Origin: Bacteroidales bacterium
GTDB taxonomy: Bacteria > Bacteroidota > Bacteroidia > Bacteroidales > Paludibacteraceae
NCBI GenBank assembly: GCA_900771035.1
Contig: CAAGML010000079.1
Coordinates: 1-5,458, forward strand
Length of the DNA stretch: 5,458 nucleotides
Direction of reading: 5' to 3'
This document shows, piece by piece, positions 1-5,458 of the stretch (position 1 is the first letter of the stretch; each line of letters starts with the position of its first letter). The translations under genes and the position numbers were made by a program. Below the pieces are notes generated by a model. The model saw nothing but the letters and a program-made list of their open reading frames with translations. It did no database searches and was not told where the DNA came from.

Positions 1-362
1 ACCTGCGACACATTCGAGTCACGGATGACCTTGACGAGGGTGTCGTCATTGACCTCGTTGAGCGAGCGGAAGGTCTTCTCGTTATGCTGTTCAAGGACAA
101 AGCCTACAAGAGTCGCCAGCAGAATGGCAATGAAGATGCCAAGCGGCTGGAAAAAGAGCATGACAGAGCCGTCGTCGCAAAGGAACTGATAGACGGAAAT
201 GCCGACAGAAAGCAGAAGAGCTACGAGAAGTATGCGGATTATGGGGTCTGAGAAACAGGCGAGAAACTTGATTATCAGAGGCTCTCGTTTTGGTGGAGTG
301 AGGACGTTGGCACCATGTAAGGCGCGCGACTCCTCAACCTCTTTTTTCGTTAATCCAGTCAT
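1..362 (-). CDS. Calcium-transporting P-type ATPase, PMCA-type (N-terminal part, cut by window edge)
   Basis: The first 120 residues of a P-type cation pump, likely an inner-membrane enzyme that uses ATP to expel Ca2+. I translated it directly; it runs off the left edge without a stop. Residues 1-35 match the cation-ATPase N-terminal domain (GLTKKEVEESR at 3-13, then HGANVLTPPKREPL at 16-29). DPIIRILLVALL at 39-50 begins a first membrane helix (about 40-62). A second helix spans about 70-91 (PLGIFIAILLATLVGFVL). The actuator domain then begins (KTFRSLNEVNDD, 96-107). The phosphorylation motif DKTGT would lie outside the window. The start ATG at 362-360 fits the usual N-terminus of the family. 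The gene lies 43 bp downstream of the thioesterase gene on the same strand, with two short inverted repeats between them. The PMCA subtype and Ca2+ specificity are inferred from family resemblance; another cation (for example Mn2+) is possible. Confidence 0.88.
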   Translation of the reverse strand, partial: MTGLTKKEVEESRALHGANVLTPPKREPLIIKFLACFSDPIIRILLVALLLSVGISVYQFLCDDGSVMLFFQPLGIFIAILLATLVGFVLEQHNEKTFRSLNEVNDDTLVKVIRDSNVSQ

Positions 363-363
363 G

Positions 364-397
364 ACAATTCAGATTGTGAGACGGAACATAGTCCGTC
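364..397 (-). repeat. Two adjacent small hairpins in the leader of the Ca2+ ATPase gene
   Basis: Two inverted repeats nearly fill the 43-bp gap between the thioesterase stop and the ATPase start. The first (380-397) has a 6-bp stem GACGGA/TCCGTC and a 6-base loop. The second (364-377) has a 5-bp stem ACAAT/ATTGT and a 4-base loop, ending one base before the ATG. Neither is followed by a U-run on the leftward transcript, so they do not look like intrinsic terminators. A role in translation initiation or mRNA processing is conjecture, and stems this short can occur by chance. Confidence 0.4.
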
Positions 398-405
398 CGT
401 ATGTG

Positions 406-1128
406 TTAGGGTTCAGGTAATACGAAATGCGCTGTGACGCAAAGCACTCCTTCCTGATTGTAGATAGCGAAGAAGGGAGAGCCGGTCAATGTGCGACGGA
501 TGGTGACTGTCTCGCCAAAGAACACCTCGTGGGAGTAAGAGACCATAAGGTCGGAGGGGAAAATACCGTCGATATCGTCAAGCGAGTTTATCATTATCTG
601 CAAATAACGGGAGGAATTGCAGTGTCCGTTCTGGTCAAGGTCCGAATAAACCACACGATGCGTTGACGTGACCGTGTCTGCATTGCGGCTCTGGCGAGGC
701 AGATGCGGCAGGTCAACCGAGCCCCCCTCTGGTTCTGGATAGTGTGGAATATCGTTGAAATTCACATTCTCACGCGAGTGAAGGTCAATCACGGCCCATG
801 CCGAGCGTGCCTCTGCCATAAGCGTCAGTTCGTCATCGCCTGACACTCTGAAGACACGGAAATTGCGCATCGAGAATGCCATGCGGTTGAGTTCAATCCA
901 GGTGTCAATGCGAAGAACGTCGCCTATGCGTGGAGATGATATGGTATGCTGTTGAAAACGCGCCAGAACCCATGTGCGTCCCTGACGGTTGAGTTCGGGA
1001 ATGCCAAAACCGCCAATCTCGGCGGCACGACATGCGGTGTTGAGTATCATCTCCTGAAAGACATCGGTTTTCAGAAAGCCGTTGCGGTCGCAATCGACAT
1101 GATAGACTGTAAAATATTCAGAATACAT
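406..1128 (-). CDS. Acyl-ACP thioesterase, FatA/FatB-like double hotdog
   Basis: A 240-aa cytoplasmic enzyme predicted to hydrolyse acyl-acyl carrier protein to free fatty acid and ACP, ending chain elongation in type II fatty acid synthesis. Two hotdog domains are recognisable. The N-terminal one includes VDCDRNGFLKTDVFQEMI (11-28) and the long helix reaching the GGFG turn at 39-42. WAVIDLHSREN (111-121) matches the W-x-x-x-D/N...R segment of the family. The C-terminal domain carries the catalytic-type signature D163-x-D165-x-N167-x-H169-x-N171 (DLDQNGHCNSSRY). Plant enzymes use Asn and His from the corresponding segment. E201 in SHEVFFGE lies in the later conserved strand. The length is right for a bacterial member without a plant transit peptide. 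The start is 15 bp after the prfA stop, behind an A/T-rich leader (TAATTAAATA), so cotranslation or cotranscription with prfA is likely. Chain-length preference cannot be read from the sequence. Confidence 0.9.
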   Translation of the reverse strand: MYSEYFTVYHVDCDRNGFLKTDVFQEMILNTACRAAEIGGFGIPELNRQGRTWVLARFQQHTISSPRIGDVLRIDTWIELNRMAFSMRNFRVFRVSGDDELTLMAEARSAWAVIDLHSRENVNFNDIPHYPEPEGGSVDLPHLPRQSRNADTVTSTHRVVYSDLDQNGHCNSSRYLQIMINSLDDIDGIFPSDLMVSYSHEVFFGETVTIRRTLTGSPFFAIYNQEGVLCVTAHFVLPEP

Positions 1129-1143
1129 TATTTAATTAGGTTC

Positions 1144-2223
1144 TCAATCATTTCTGTTGGCATTCTCAGCCACGGCAAGTGCGTCCAACAGAGGCTGTAT
1201 GTTTCCATTGAGGAAGTCGGTCAGGTTGTGCGTGGTGTAGCCAATCCTGTGGTCGGTGATACGGGACTGGGGGTAATTGTAGGTACGAATCTTGGCGGAA
1301 CGGTCGCCTGTCGAGACAAGCGACTTCCTACGTGAGGCAATTGCGTCGTTGTGCTCACGCATCGCCTGGTCGTAGAGACGTGTGCGAAGCATCTGGAGCG
1401 CAAGTTCTCGGTTTTCGGTTTGTTTGCGCGTAATCTGGCATTGTATCATGATGCCGGACGGTTTGTGGTAAAGCTGCACCTTGGTCTCTACCTTGTTGAC
1501 GTTCTGACCTCCCGCACCTGACGAACGGGCGGTCTGCCATTCCAAGTCGGCAGGATTTATCTGAATGTCAACATCATCAGCCTCCGGAAGAACTGCCACT
1601 GTAGCAGCTGAGGTGTGAATGCGTCCCTGTGTCTCGGTGGCAGGGATTCTCTGCACCCGGTGAACGCCCGACTCATATTTGAGAATGCCGTATGTGCCTT
1701 CGGTATCTGAAGTCACGTTGAAGATAATCTCCTTATATCCCCCTACGGCACCTTCGGTCATCGAGACAAGCTGTGTTTTTAGTCCCCGCAATTCGCAGTA
1801 TTTCATATACATGCGGTACAAATCACCTGCAAAGAGCGCAGCCTCGTCACCGCCTGTGCCTCCACGAATCTCGACAGTGCAGTTGCGTGAGTCGTCAGGA
1901 TCCGCAGGTATGAGCAACGTCTTCAGCCTCTGCTCCGAGGGTTCAAGTTGCGGTTCTGCTGTTTCTATCTCAGCTTTTGCAAGCTCCCTAAGTTCGTTGT
2001 CGGAAGATGTGTGAAGTATGTCACGGGCATCCTGAATGGAGTTCAGCAGACGGACGTAGTTGTCCCTTGCCTCAATCACACGCCCGAGTTCAGAATACTC
2101 CTTGTTAAGTTTCACGAAACGCTGAGTGTCGGCAATTATGTCAGGGTCCGTAATCAAAGTGCGGACTTCCTCGAAACGTGAGTTCAGCGTCTGTAGTTGT
2201 TGTAATATCTTATCGGACAGCAT
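1144..2223 (-). CDS. prfA: Peptide chain release factor 1 (RF1)
   Basis: A full-length 359-aa class I release factor; the E. coli protein has 360. It recognises UAA and UAG in the ribosomal A site and triggers peptidyl-tRNA hydrolysis. The anticodon-like tripeptide is P194-A195-T196 in [15 protein letters not shown]. This is the RF1 form; RF2 would have SPF. The catalytic loop is G238-G239-Q240 in [16 protein letters not shown]. The residue after GGQ is Asn where E. coli RF1 has His; Asn here is, to my knowledge, usual in Bacteroidota. Other conserved segments are [20 protein letters not shown] (120-139) and [13 protein letters not shown] (315-327). The N-terminal helical domain is intact, and the start ATG sits behind an A-rich leader (ACAAAAA) without a Shine-Dalgarno sequence. 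The gene is not beside prmC, the methyltransferase that modifies the GGQ glutamine and often neighbours prfA in Proteobacteria. It is followed 15 bp later by the thioesterase gene. Confidence 0.98.
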   Translation of the reverse strand: MLSDKILQQLQTLNSRFEEVRTLITDPDIIADTQRFVKLNKEYSELGRVIEARDNYVRLLNSIQDARDILHTSSDNELRELAKAEIETAEPQLEPSEQRLKTLLIPADPDDSRNCTVEIRGGTGGDEAALFAGDLYRMYMKYCELRGLKTQLVSMTEGAVGGYKEIIFNVTSDTEGTYGILKYESGVHRVQRIPATETQGRIHTSAATVAVLPEADDVDIQINPADLEWQTARSSGAGGQNVNKVETKVQLYHKPSGIMIQCQITRKQTENRELALQMLRTRLYDQAMREHNDAIASRRKSLVSTGDRSAKIRTYNYPQSRITDHRIGYTTHNLTDFLNGNIQPLLDALAVAENANRND

Positions 2224-2257
2224 TTTTTGTGACGTTGGCTTTTATTTCTAACATAAC

Positions 2258-2278
2258 GGTGAATTTATTGAACTCACC
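2258..2278 (-). repeat. Inverted repeat (hairpin) between the PCMD-like gene and prfA
   Basis: Directly after the TAA stop of the upstream gene, the leftward strand reads GGTGAGTT, then a 5-base loop CAATA, then AATTCACC. These pair as an 8-bp stem with one G-U. No U-tract follows (next bases GTTATGTTAG), so it is a poor intrinsic terminator. It could slow or partly terminate transcription, or protect the 3' end of the upstream message. The symmetry is visible; the function is not. Confidence 0.45.
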
Positions 2279-3241
2279 TTAATATACCCAGCGGAGGTTG
2301 TCAATCCAGAGTGCGTTGCCGGGATGACCATAGAAAGCGGGGTAGCAGCCTGCGGTTATCATTAGGATTACGTGTGTCGGCTGGTCATCAGGCGTGCCCC
2401 ATCCCACTTCCTGAATACGGACCATTTTCCCTTTCGAGTTGCGTGCCTTGAACTGACCGCCCGCAGGAAAAAGTCCCATGTATTCCTTGAAATAAGGCTT
2501 TTCTGTTATGTCCCCGTAGTCAATGTCAAGTCTGTAGTCGTTTTGCCATTCGGGAATTGAGGTTGCGAAACGCTTGCGGACTGTTCCAATACGTTTGGCG
2601 TAGATGTTGCCATCCTTGTCCTCCCAACGTTTTTGGAGATAGACATATACTTCAGGTTCGTCATGACCGTCGAACCATTTCTTTGAACCAAAGCCAGTGG
2701 CTTTGAGGACTTTGCGTTCGGGACTGACCTTTGCCTTGATGTCGAAAAGCAGGGCTTTCGGCTTGCTTGTAAATGGATACCCGACGTTGATGGACGAATA
2801 GGGGTCGCTTGCGCTTTTGACGGGTTCGCAGACATCGCCAAGGAAAAGTGAGCCGGCGATGCAGACTTCGATGTCAATGAAACCAAGCACTTTGACAGTC
2901 TCAATGCGTGTGTCAAGACGTGCGCAGTAGCCTTTTCCCCTTTTTTCGGGTTGTGTGGAGGTGGCTGCTTTGTCAATTCCCGCGGGGTTGGCGTATGCGT
3001 TGGATATTCCCCATATCGTTTTGCGGAAATTGTAGGCTTTGTTTTGCCGGATTGTATCGGTAGGTCCAAGGTTGTAGAGTGTCTTTGTTTTTCCGCCAAG
3101 GAGGGCAGACTCCTTGATGTAGCGTACAACCCAGGTCTCCATATTGCCAAAACGTATTGGCACTATTCTTTCCTGAGAGCAGATTGAAATAGAATAGGCG
3201 GTTAATAGGAATGAAGCTAATAAAAGTCTTTTCAGGTTCAT
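2279..3241 (-). CDS. Exported PCMD-domain-like protein of unknown function
   Basis: A 320-aa protein with an N-terminal export signal: K4-R5, then a hydrophobic stretch at 6-20, with likely cleavage near 21-23. Cys21 is preceded by I-S-I, which does not fit a lipobox, so a signal peptidase I substrate (periplasmic or surface) is more likely than a lipoprotein. The mature part resembles the PCMD family (putative carbohydrate metabolism domain) of Bacteroidota: FGNMETW (31-37), CARLDTR (106-112), AGSLFLG (129-135), GYPFTSKPKALLFDIK (154-169) and the C-terminal PGNALWIDNLRWVY (307-320), equivalent to the family's G-S-x-L-x-V/I-D-x-x-x-L-x-Y ending. KRWEDKDGNIYAKRIGT (204-220) and QEVGWG (277-282) also look familiar from a Bacteroidales subgroup. 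A jelly-roll, possibly glycan-binding fold is inference; no catalytic residues are evident. The gene starts 53 bp after the dehydrogenase stop, and I found no -7 box in that gap, so read-through from upstream is likely. Confidence 0.75.
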   Translation of the reverse strand: MNLKRLLLASFLLTAYSISICSQERIVPIRFGNMETWVVRYIKESALLGGKTKTLYNLGPTDTIRQNKAYNFRKTIWGISNAYANPAGIDKAATSTQPEKRGKGYCARLDTRIETVKVLGFIDIEVCIAGSLFLGDVCEPVKSASDPYSSINVGYPFTSKPKALLFDIKAKVSPERKVLKATGFGSKKWFDGHDEPEVYVYLQKRWEDKDGNIYAKRIGTVRKRFATSIPEWQNDYRLDIDYGDITEKPYFKEYMGLFPAGGQFKARNSKGKMVRIQEVGWGTPDDQPTHVILMITAGCYPAFYGHPGNALWIDNLRWVY

Positions 3242-3294
3242 CTTTATGGTTGTTTCTCCGATATTATATCGTTAATCTGAGGTGGAACAGGTTA

Positions 3295-4803
3295 TCAATA
3301 GTTGTGTTTATCGAAAGGTTGCTTACGGTCTTTGTCCCAACCTTGAAGAATTGACTCAGCATAGACCCTTGACTCCTCGCCATGGTGGAGGGGTTCCCAG
3401 ACCTGTGCGAAGAACGGATTTCCTTTGGCAATCTCATCATAATTCCATGGTGTGGGAAGACATTCGGGGCACCAGTGACCGCCAAGGAGTATGAGGACAG
3501 GTGATGCCTTGAAGCGATGGCCAAACTGACATTCCCATTCAAGAGGTGTACGCCAATCGCCGACGGTCATGGTTTCAGAGAGGCATTTGCCACCACGGAA
3601 TGCTGCGGCTTGACGCATATCCTCGATTGTCCACTGTTCGCGCGGCTTTGTTTCGTCATAGCCATGATTAAGACGAAGAGGTTTCTCGGAAGGACGTGAG
3701 AGATCTTGCTCTTTCCAAGGCTTGATGTTTTTCCATGCCTGTCGTGAGCCGTAATAAGCGACAATACGGTCTTCGTCATTGTTCTTTATCCACCACTGTG
3801 TGCCGAACTTACGGGTATTGGCTAAAGGACGGAGCACCATTTTGAATATGAAGGAAGGGCATATTGCCGAGAGATGGTAGAACCAAGGCACCTGCTTGGA
3901 AAGACGCTCGAAATATTGTTTCACTGGCAGATTCTCACGGAAATGGAGGTAACCTTCGAGTACGTCAGCATCCTCATACCACTGTCCGTGGAAATTGCGG
4001 AGGACGAACCATTCGGGATTGAAACATTTCTCAGGGGCAGGGGCATGAATGGCTCCTAACAGAAGTTTCTCAAACTCGTAGTTTGAAAGACGGTATTCGG
4101 CACCTGAGCTGATGTTGTAGAATCTGCACCAAAATTCGTCAGGCACATTATCTTCACAGAGGTTAGCCATACAACGTGCTGAATCCTCGACTGTTGCCCA
4201 CTCAAGCACACCACGCAGTGGAACATGGAACATGATAGGGTCGAAATTGTTGAGAATCTCAGGATAGAGTATTCCAGACTGTCTGAGCGACACCCAGTTG
4301 CGTAATCCTGACTCGACGAAAATACGCTCACAGATGGTCTTCGAGATTGCGTAATGGTCATAGACCGATATTGAGATAGGGTCGCCTGTACGTCCCCAAT
4401 GAATAGGCTCATTGCGGTCAGAGGTCTGGGCGACAGAACCTATGTAACAGACTTTCATTTCGTCATGGTTTGGCTGCGCAAGAACAGCTTTTACGATATT
4501 CTGAGCCGCAGTGACATTGACATAACGGGTTTTGTTTGGGTAATAGTCAGTGGCAGGAGAGACCAATCCACCAATGTGCAGGACGTAGTCTGCACCACTG
4601 ACAGCCTTCAGAACATCGTCATAGCGTGTCAGGTCACCCCAGACGACATTGATTTTGTCGAGGTAAGGGGCAAGTTTCTTGTGGTTTTTCTTGCTGTCAC
4701 GAGCAAGCACAGTGACCTCAAAACGGTCTTTCCGTTTGAGAATTTCTTGTAATGTGGCAAAGCCCATGTGCCCAGTAGCACCTGATATAAAGACCTTTTT
4801 CAT
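3295..4803 (-). CDS. Extended SDR (NAD(P)-dependent epimerase/dehydratase family) with C-terminal zinc-ribbon-like domain
   Basis: A 502-aa protein. Residues 1 to about 300 form an extended short-chain dehydrogenase: cofactor loop G8-x-x-G11-x-x-G14 (SGATGHMG), GDLT at 57-60, and an active-site set S123 (YIGSVAQTS) with Y151-x3-K155 (YAISK). The motif positions fit an NAD(P)-dependent sugar-nucleotide epimerase, dehydratase or reductase; the substrate is unknown. Arg35 after the second strand hints at NADP, which is weak inference. Residues about 300-400 form a linker I do not recognise. Residues 402-449 look like a zinc ribbon: GGKCLS (405), then C425-x3-H429 ... C445-x2-C448 (WECQFGH, HWCPEC), as in small treble-clef modules. 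The ATG at 4803-4801 was chosen because the GxxGxxG begins a few residues in. The reading frame stays open for 182 more codons upstream, but that stretch lies antisense to rdgB and covers the promoter. First gene of the leftward cluster. Confidence 0.88.
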   Translation of the reverse strand: MKKVFISGATGHMGFATLQEILKRKDRFEVTVLARDSKKNHKKLAPYLDKINVVWGDLTRYDDVLKAVSGADYVLHIGGLVSPATDYYPNKTRYVNVTAAQNIVKAVLAQPNHDEMKVCYIGSVAQTSDRNEPIHWGRTGDPISISVYDHYAISKTICERIFVESGLRNWVSLRQSGILYPEILNNFDPIMFHVPLRGVLEWATVEDSARCMANLCEDNVPDEFWCRFYNISSGAEYRLSNYEFEKLLLGAIHAPAPEKCFNPEWFVLRNFHGQWYEDADVLEGYLHFRENLPVKQYFERLSKQVPWFYHLSAICPSFIFKMVLRPLANTRKFGTQWWIKNNDEDRIVAYYGSRQAWKNIKPWKEQDLSRPSEKPLRLNHGYDETKPREQWTIEDMRQAAAFRGGKCLSETMTVGDWRTPLEWECQFGHRFKASPVLILLGGHWCPECLPTPWNYDEIAKGNPFFAQVWEPLHHGEESRVYAESILQGWDKDRKQPFDKHNY

Positions 4804-4825
4804 AAAAAACTGGAATAAGCAAAAT

Positions 4826-4839
4826 TCTTTGCAAAGATA
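4826..4839 (-). promoter_or_regulatory. Putative -7 box of the dehydrogenase promoter, overlapping a 12-bp palindrome
   Basis: On the leftward strand TATCTTTG (4839-4832) matches the Bacteroidota -7 consensus TAnnTTTG exactly. It lies 28 bp before the ATG, giving an expected leader of about 20 nt. No clear TTG-type -33 box sits 19-21 bp upstream, so the promoter may be weak or activator-dependent. The palindrome TCTTTGCAAAGA (4826-4837) overlaps the box and could be an operator or chance. Confidence 0.5.
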
Positions 4840-4910
4840 CGAAAAAAAAGCGAGACAGACACTCTTTTTGACAAAAAATTCACTCTGTGGAAAATTTAGG
4901 CGTAAAACAG

Positions 4911-4941
4911 TTGCTGATATAAGCAAAAATGAGTATATTTG
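4911..4941 (+). promoter_or_regulatory. Putative rdgB promoter of Bacteroidota type
   Basis: TATATTTG at 4934-4941 matches the TAnnTTTG -7 consensus exactly. A TTG at 4911-4913 lies 20 bp upstream, within the usual 19-21 bp spacing to the -33 element. The -7 box ends 28 bp before the rdgB ATG, predicting a leader of about 20 nt. The leader has no Shine-Dalgarno sequence, as is normal in this phylum. Confidence 0.65.
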
Positions 4942-4969
4942 CATTTTAAGATTTGTAAAACGTTTCACT

Positions 4970-5458
4970 ATGAAAACCATATTGTTAGCCACGCATAACA
5001 AACACAAATTCGTGGAGTTTAGGGCTATGCTCGGCGAAAAAATCAAATTGATTTCCTTGGATGACATCGAATTGTATGACGAAATTCCAGAAACTGGCAC
5101 GACATTCAGGGAAAATGCGATGCAGAAAGCGGCATACGTGTGGGAAAAGACAGGAGGAAAATACGATGTGCTGGCTGACGATTCGGGATTGGAGGTCAAG
5201 GCACTCAACGGAGAGCCTGGCGTATGGTCGGCGAGGTATGCAGGTGAAGGGTGCACTTCGCAGGACAATATTGACAAATTGTTGAACAAGATGAAAGGCG
5301 AGAAAGAGCGAGATGCAAGGTTTGTCACAGTGCTTGCATTGATGACCAAAGATGGGACGAATTATTTTGAAGGTGAGGTACGTGGAAAGATTATAGAAGA
5401 GAGGCATGGAGAGGGAGGTTTCGGATATGACCCGATATTCATTCCGGAGGGTGAGTCA
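4970..5458 (+). CDS. rdgB: XTP/dITP diphosphatase (non-canonical purine NTP pyrophosphatase), C-terminus cut by window edge
   Basis: The first 163 residues of a HAM1/RdgB family house-cleaning enzyme. It hydrolyses dITP, ITP and XTP to the monophosphate and pyrophosphate, keeping deaminated purines out of DNA and RNA. Visible family motifs are ATHNKHK at 7-13 (consensus T/S-x-x-N-x-x-K), ETGTTFRENA at 41-50, the catalytic and metal-binding ADDSGLEV at 69-76 (D70, D71), PGVWSARYAG at 83-92, and GGFGYDPIF at 149-157 that contacts the base. E. coli RdgB has 197 residues, so roughly 30-35 are missing beyond the right edge, including the C-terminal S-H-R motif. The ATG at 4970 places ATxNxxK at the expected distance from the N-terminus, behind a clear promoter. 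The gene is divergent from the dehydrogenase cluster. Confidence 0.97.
   Translation, partial: MKTILLATHNKHKFVEFRAMLGEKIKLISLDDIELYDEIPETGTTFRENAMQKAAYVWEKTGGKYDVLADDSGLEVKALNGEPGVWSARYAGEGCTSQDNIDKLLNKMKGEKERDARFVTVLALMTKDGTNYFEGEVRGKIIEERHGEGGFGYDPIFIPEGES

Noticed and set aside
199..420. A 73-aa rightward open frame at the left end
   Set aside because: It is antisense to the N-terminal part of the P-type ATPase, which has clear family motifs and membrane helices.
946..1335. A 129-aa rightward open frame across the prfA-thioesterase junction
   Set aside because: It lies antisense to two firmly identified genes and crosses their boundary. It has no motif or promoter.
2248..2255. TATGTTAG as a -7 box for prfA on the leftward strand
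   Set aside because: One mismatch to TAnnTTTG, and no TTG at the expected upstream distance, which would fall inside the hairpin next to the stop.
2506..3150. A 214-aa open frame in another frame of the PCMD-like gene
   Set aside because: The translation is low in hydrophobic structure and rich in S, T, P and K, with no recognisable motif. The overlapping frame has a signal peptide and family motifs.
2279..3241. Lipoprotein assignment for the PCMD-like protein on account of Cys21
   Set aside because: The residues before the Cys are I-S-I; a lipobox needs a small residue (G, A or S) at -1.
3259..3271. Inverted repeat CGATAT-T-ATATCG in the gap between the dehydrogenase and PCMD-like genes
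   Set aside because: The loop is a single base, so it cannot form an RNA hairpin. It is A/T-rich and only 6 bp per arm. It could be an operator half-site pair, but chance is as likely.
1..5458. A novel defence, mobile or CRISPR-type system
   Set aside because: All but short gaps are filled by identifiable chromosomal genes. I saw no transposase, integrase, direct-repeat array, tRNA or toxin-antitoxin pair.

Overview
The window looks like a chromosomal segment of a member of the Bacteroidota, most likely the order Bacteroidales. Four things support this. The divergent intergenic region carries promoters of the Bacteroidota type (-7 box TAnnTTTG). Gene starts are preceded by A/T-rich leaders, not Shine-Dalgarno sequences. 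One gene encodes an exported protein resembling the PCMD family, which is largely confined to this phylum. The release factor 1 has a [12 protein letters not shown] centre, the form I associate with this phylum. Base composition is moderate, roughly half G+C by eye. A family-level assignment (Muribaculaceae, Prevotellaceae, Bacteroidaceae) cannot be made from the window alone.

Layout, right to left. At the right edge, rdgB (XTP/dITP diphosphatase) runs rightward and is cut by the window end. A 166-bp intergenic region separates it from five genes that all run leftward: a 502-aa extended short-chain dehydrogenase/epimerase with a C-terminal zinc-ribbon-like domain; a 320-aa secreted PCMD-like protein; prfA (release factor 1); a 240-aa double-hotdog acyl-ACP thioesterase; and the first 120 residues of a PMCA-type P-type Ca2+ ATPase, cut by the left edge. 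Gaps between these genes are 53, 55, 15 and 43 bp. The only exact TAnnTTTG box I noticed for this orientation lies upstream of the dehydrogenase. Read-through along the cluster is therefore plausible, although internal promoters cannot be excluded.

The leftward genes have unrelated jobs: a nucleotide-cofactor oxidoreductase, an exported protein, translation termination, fatty-acid release and ion transport. They look like a loose housekeeping cluster, not a dedicated pathway. The tightest pairing is prfA with the thioesterase (15 bp). Two of the gaps hold small inverted repeats without U-tracts.

I see no mobile element, CRISPR array, tRNA, rRNA or defence system. The most unusual item is the fusion of a dehydrogenase fold to a treble-clef-like Cys/His module. 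No stretch longer than 166 bp lacks a gene.
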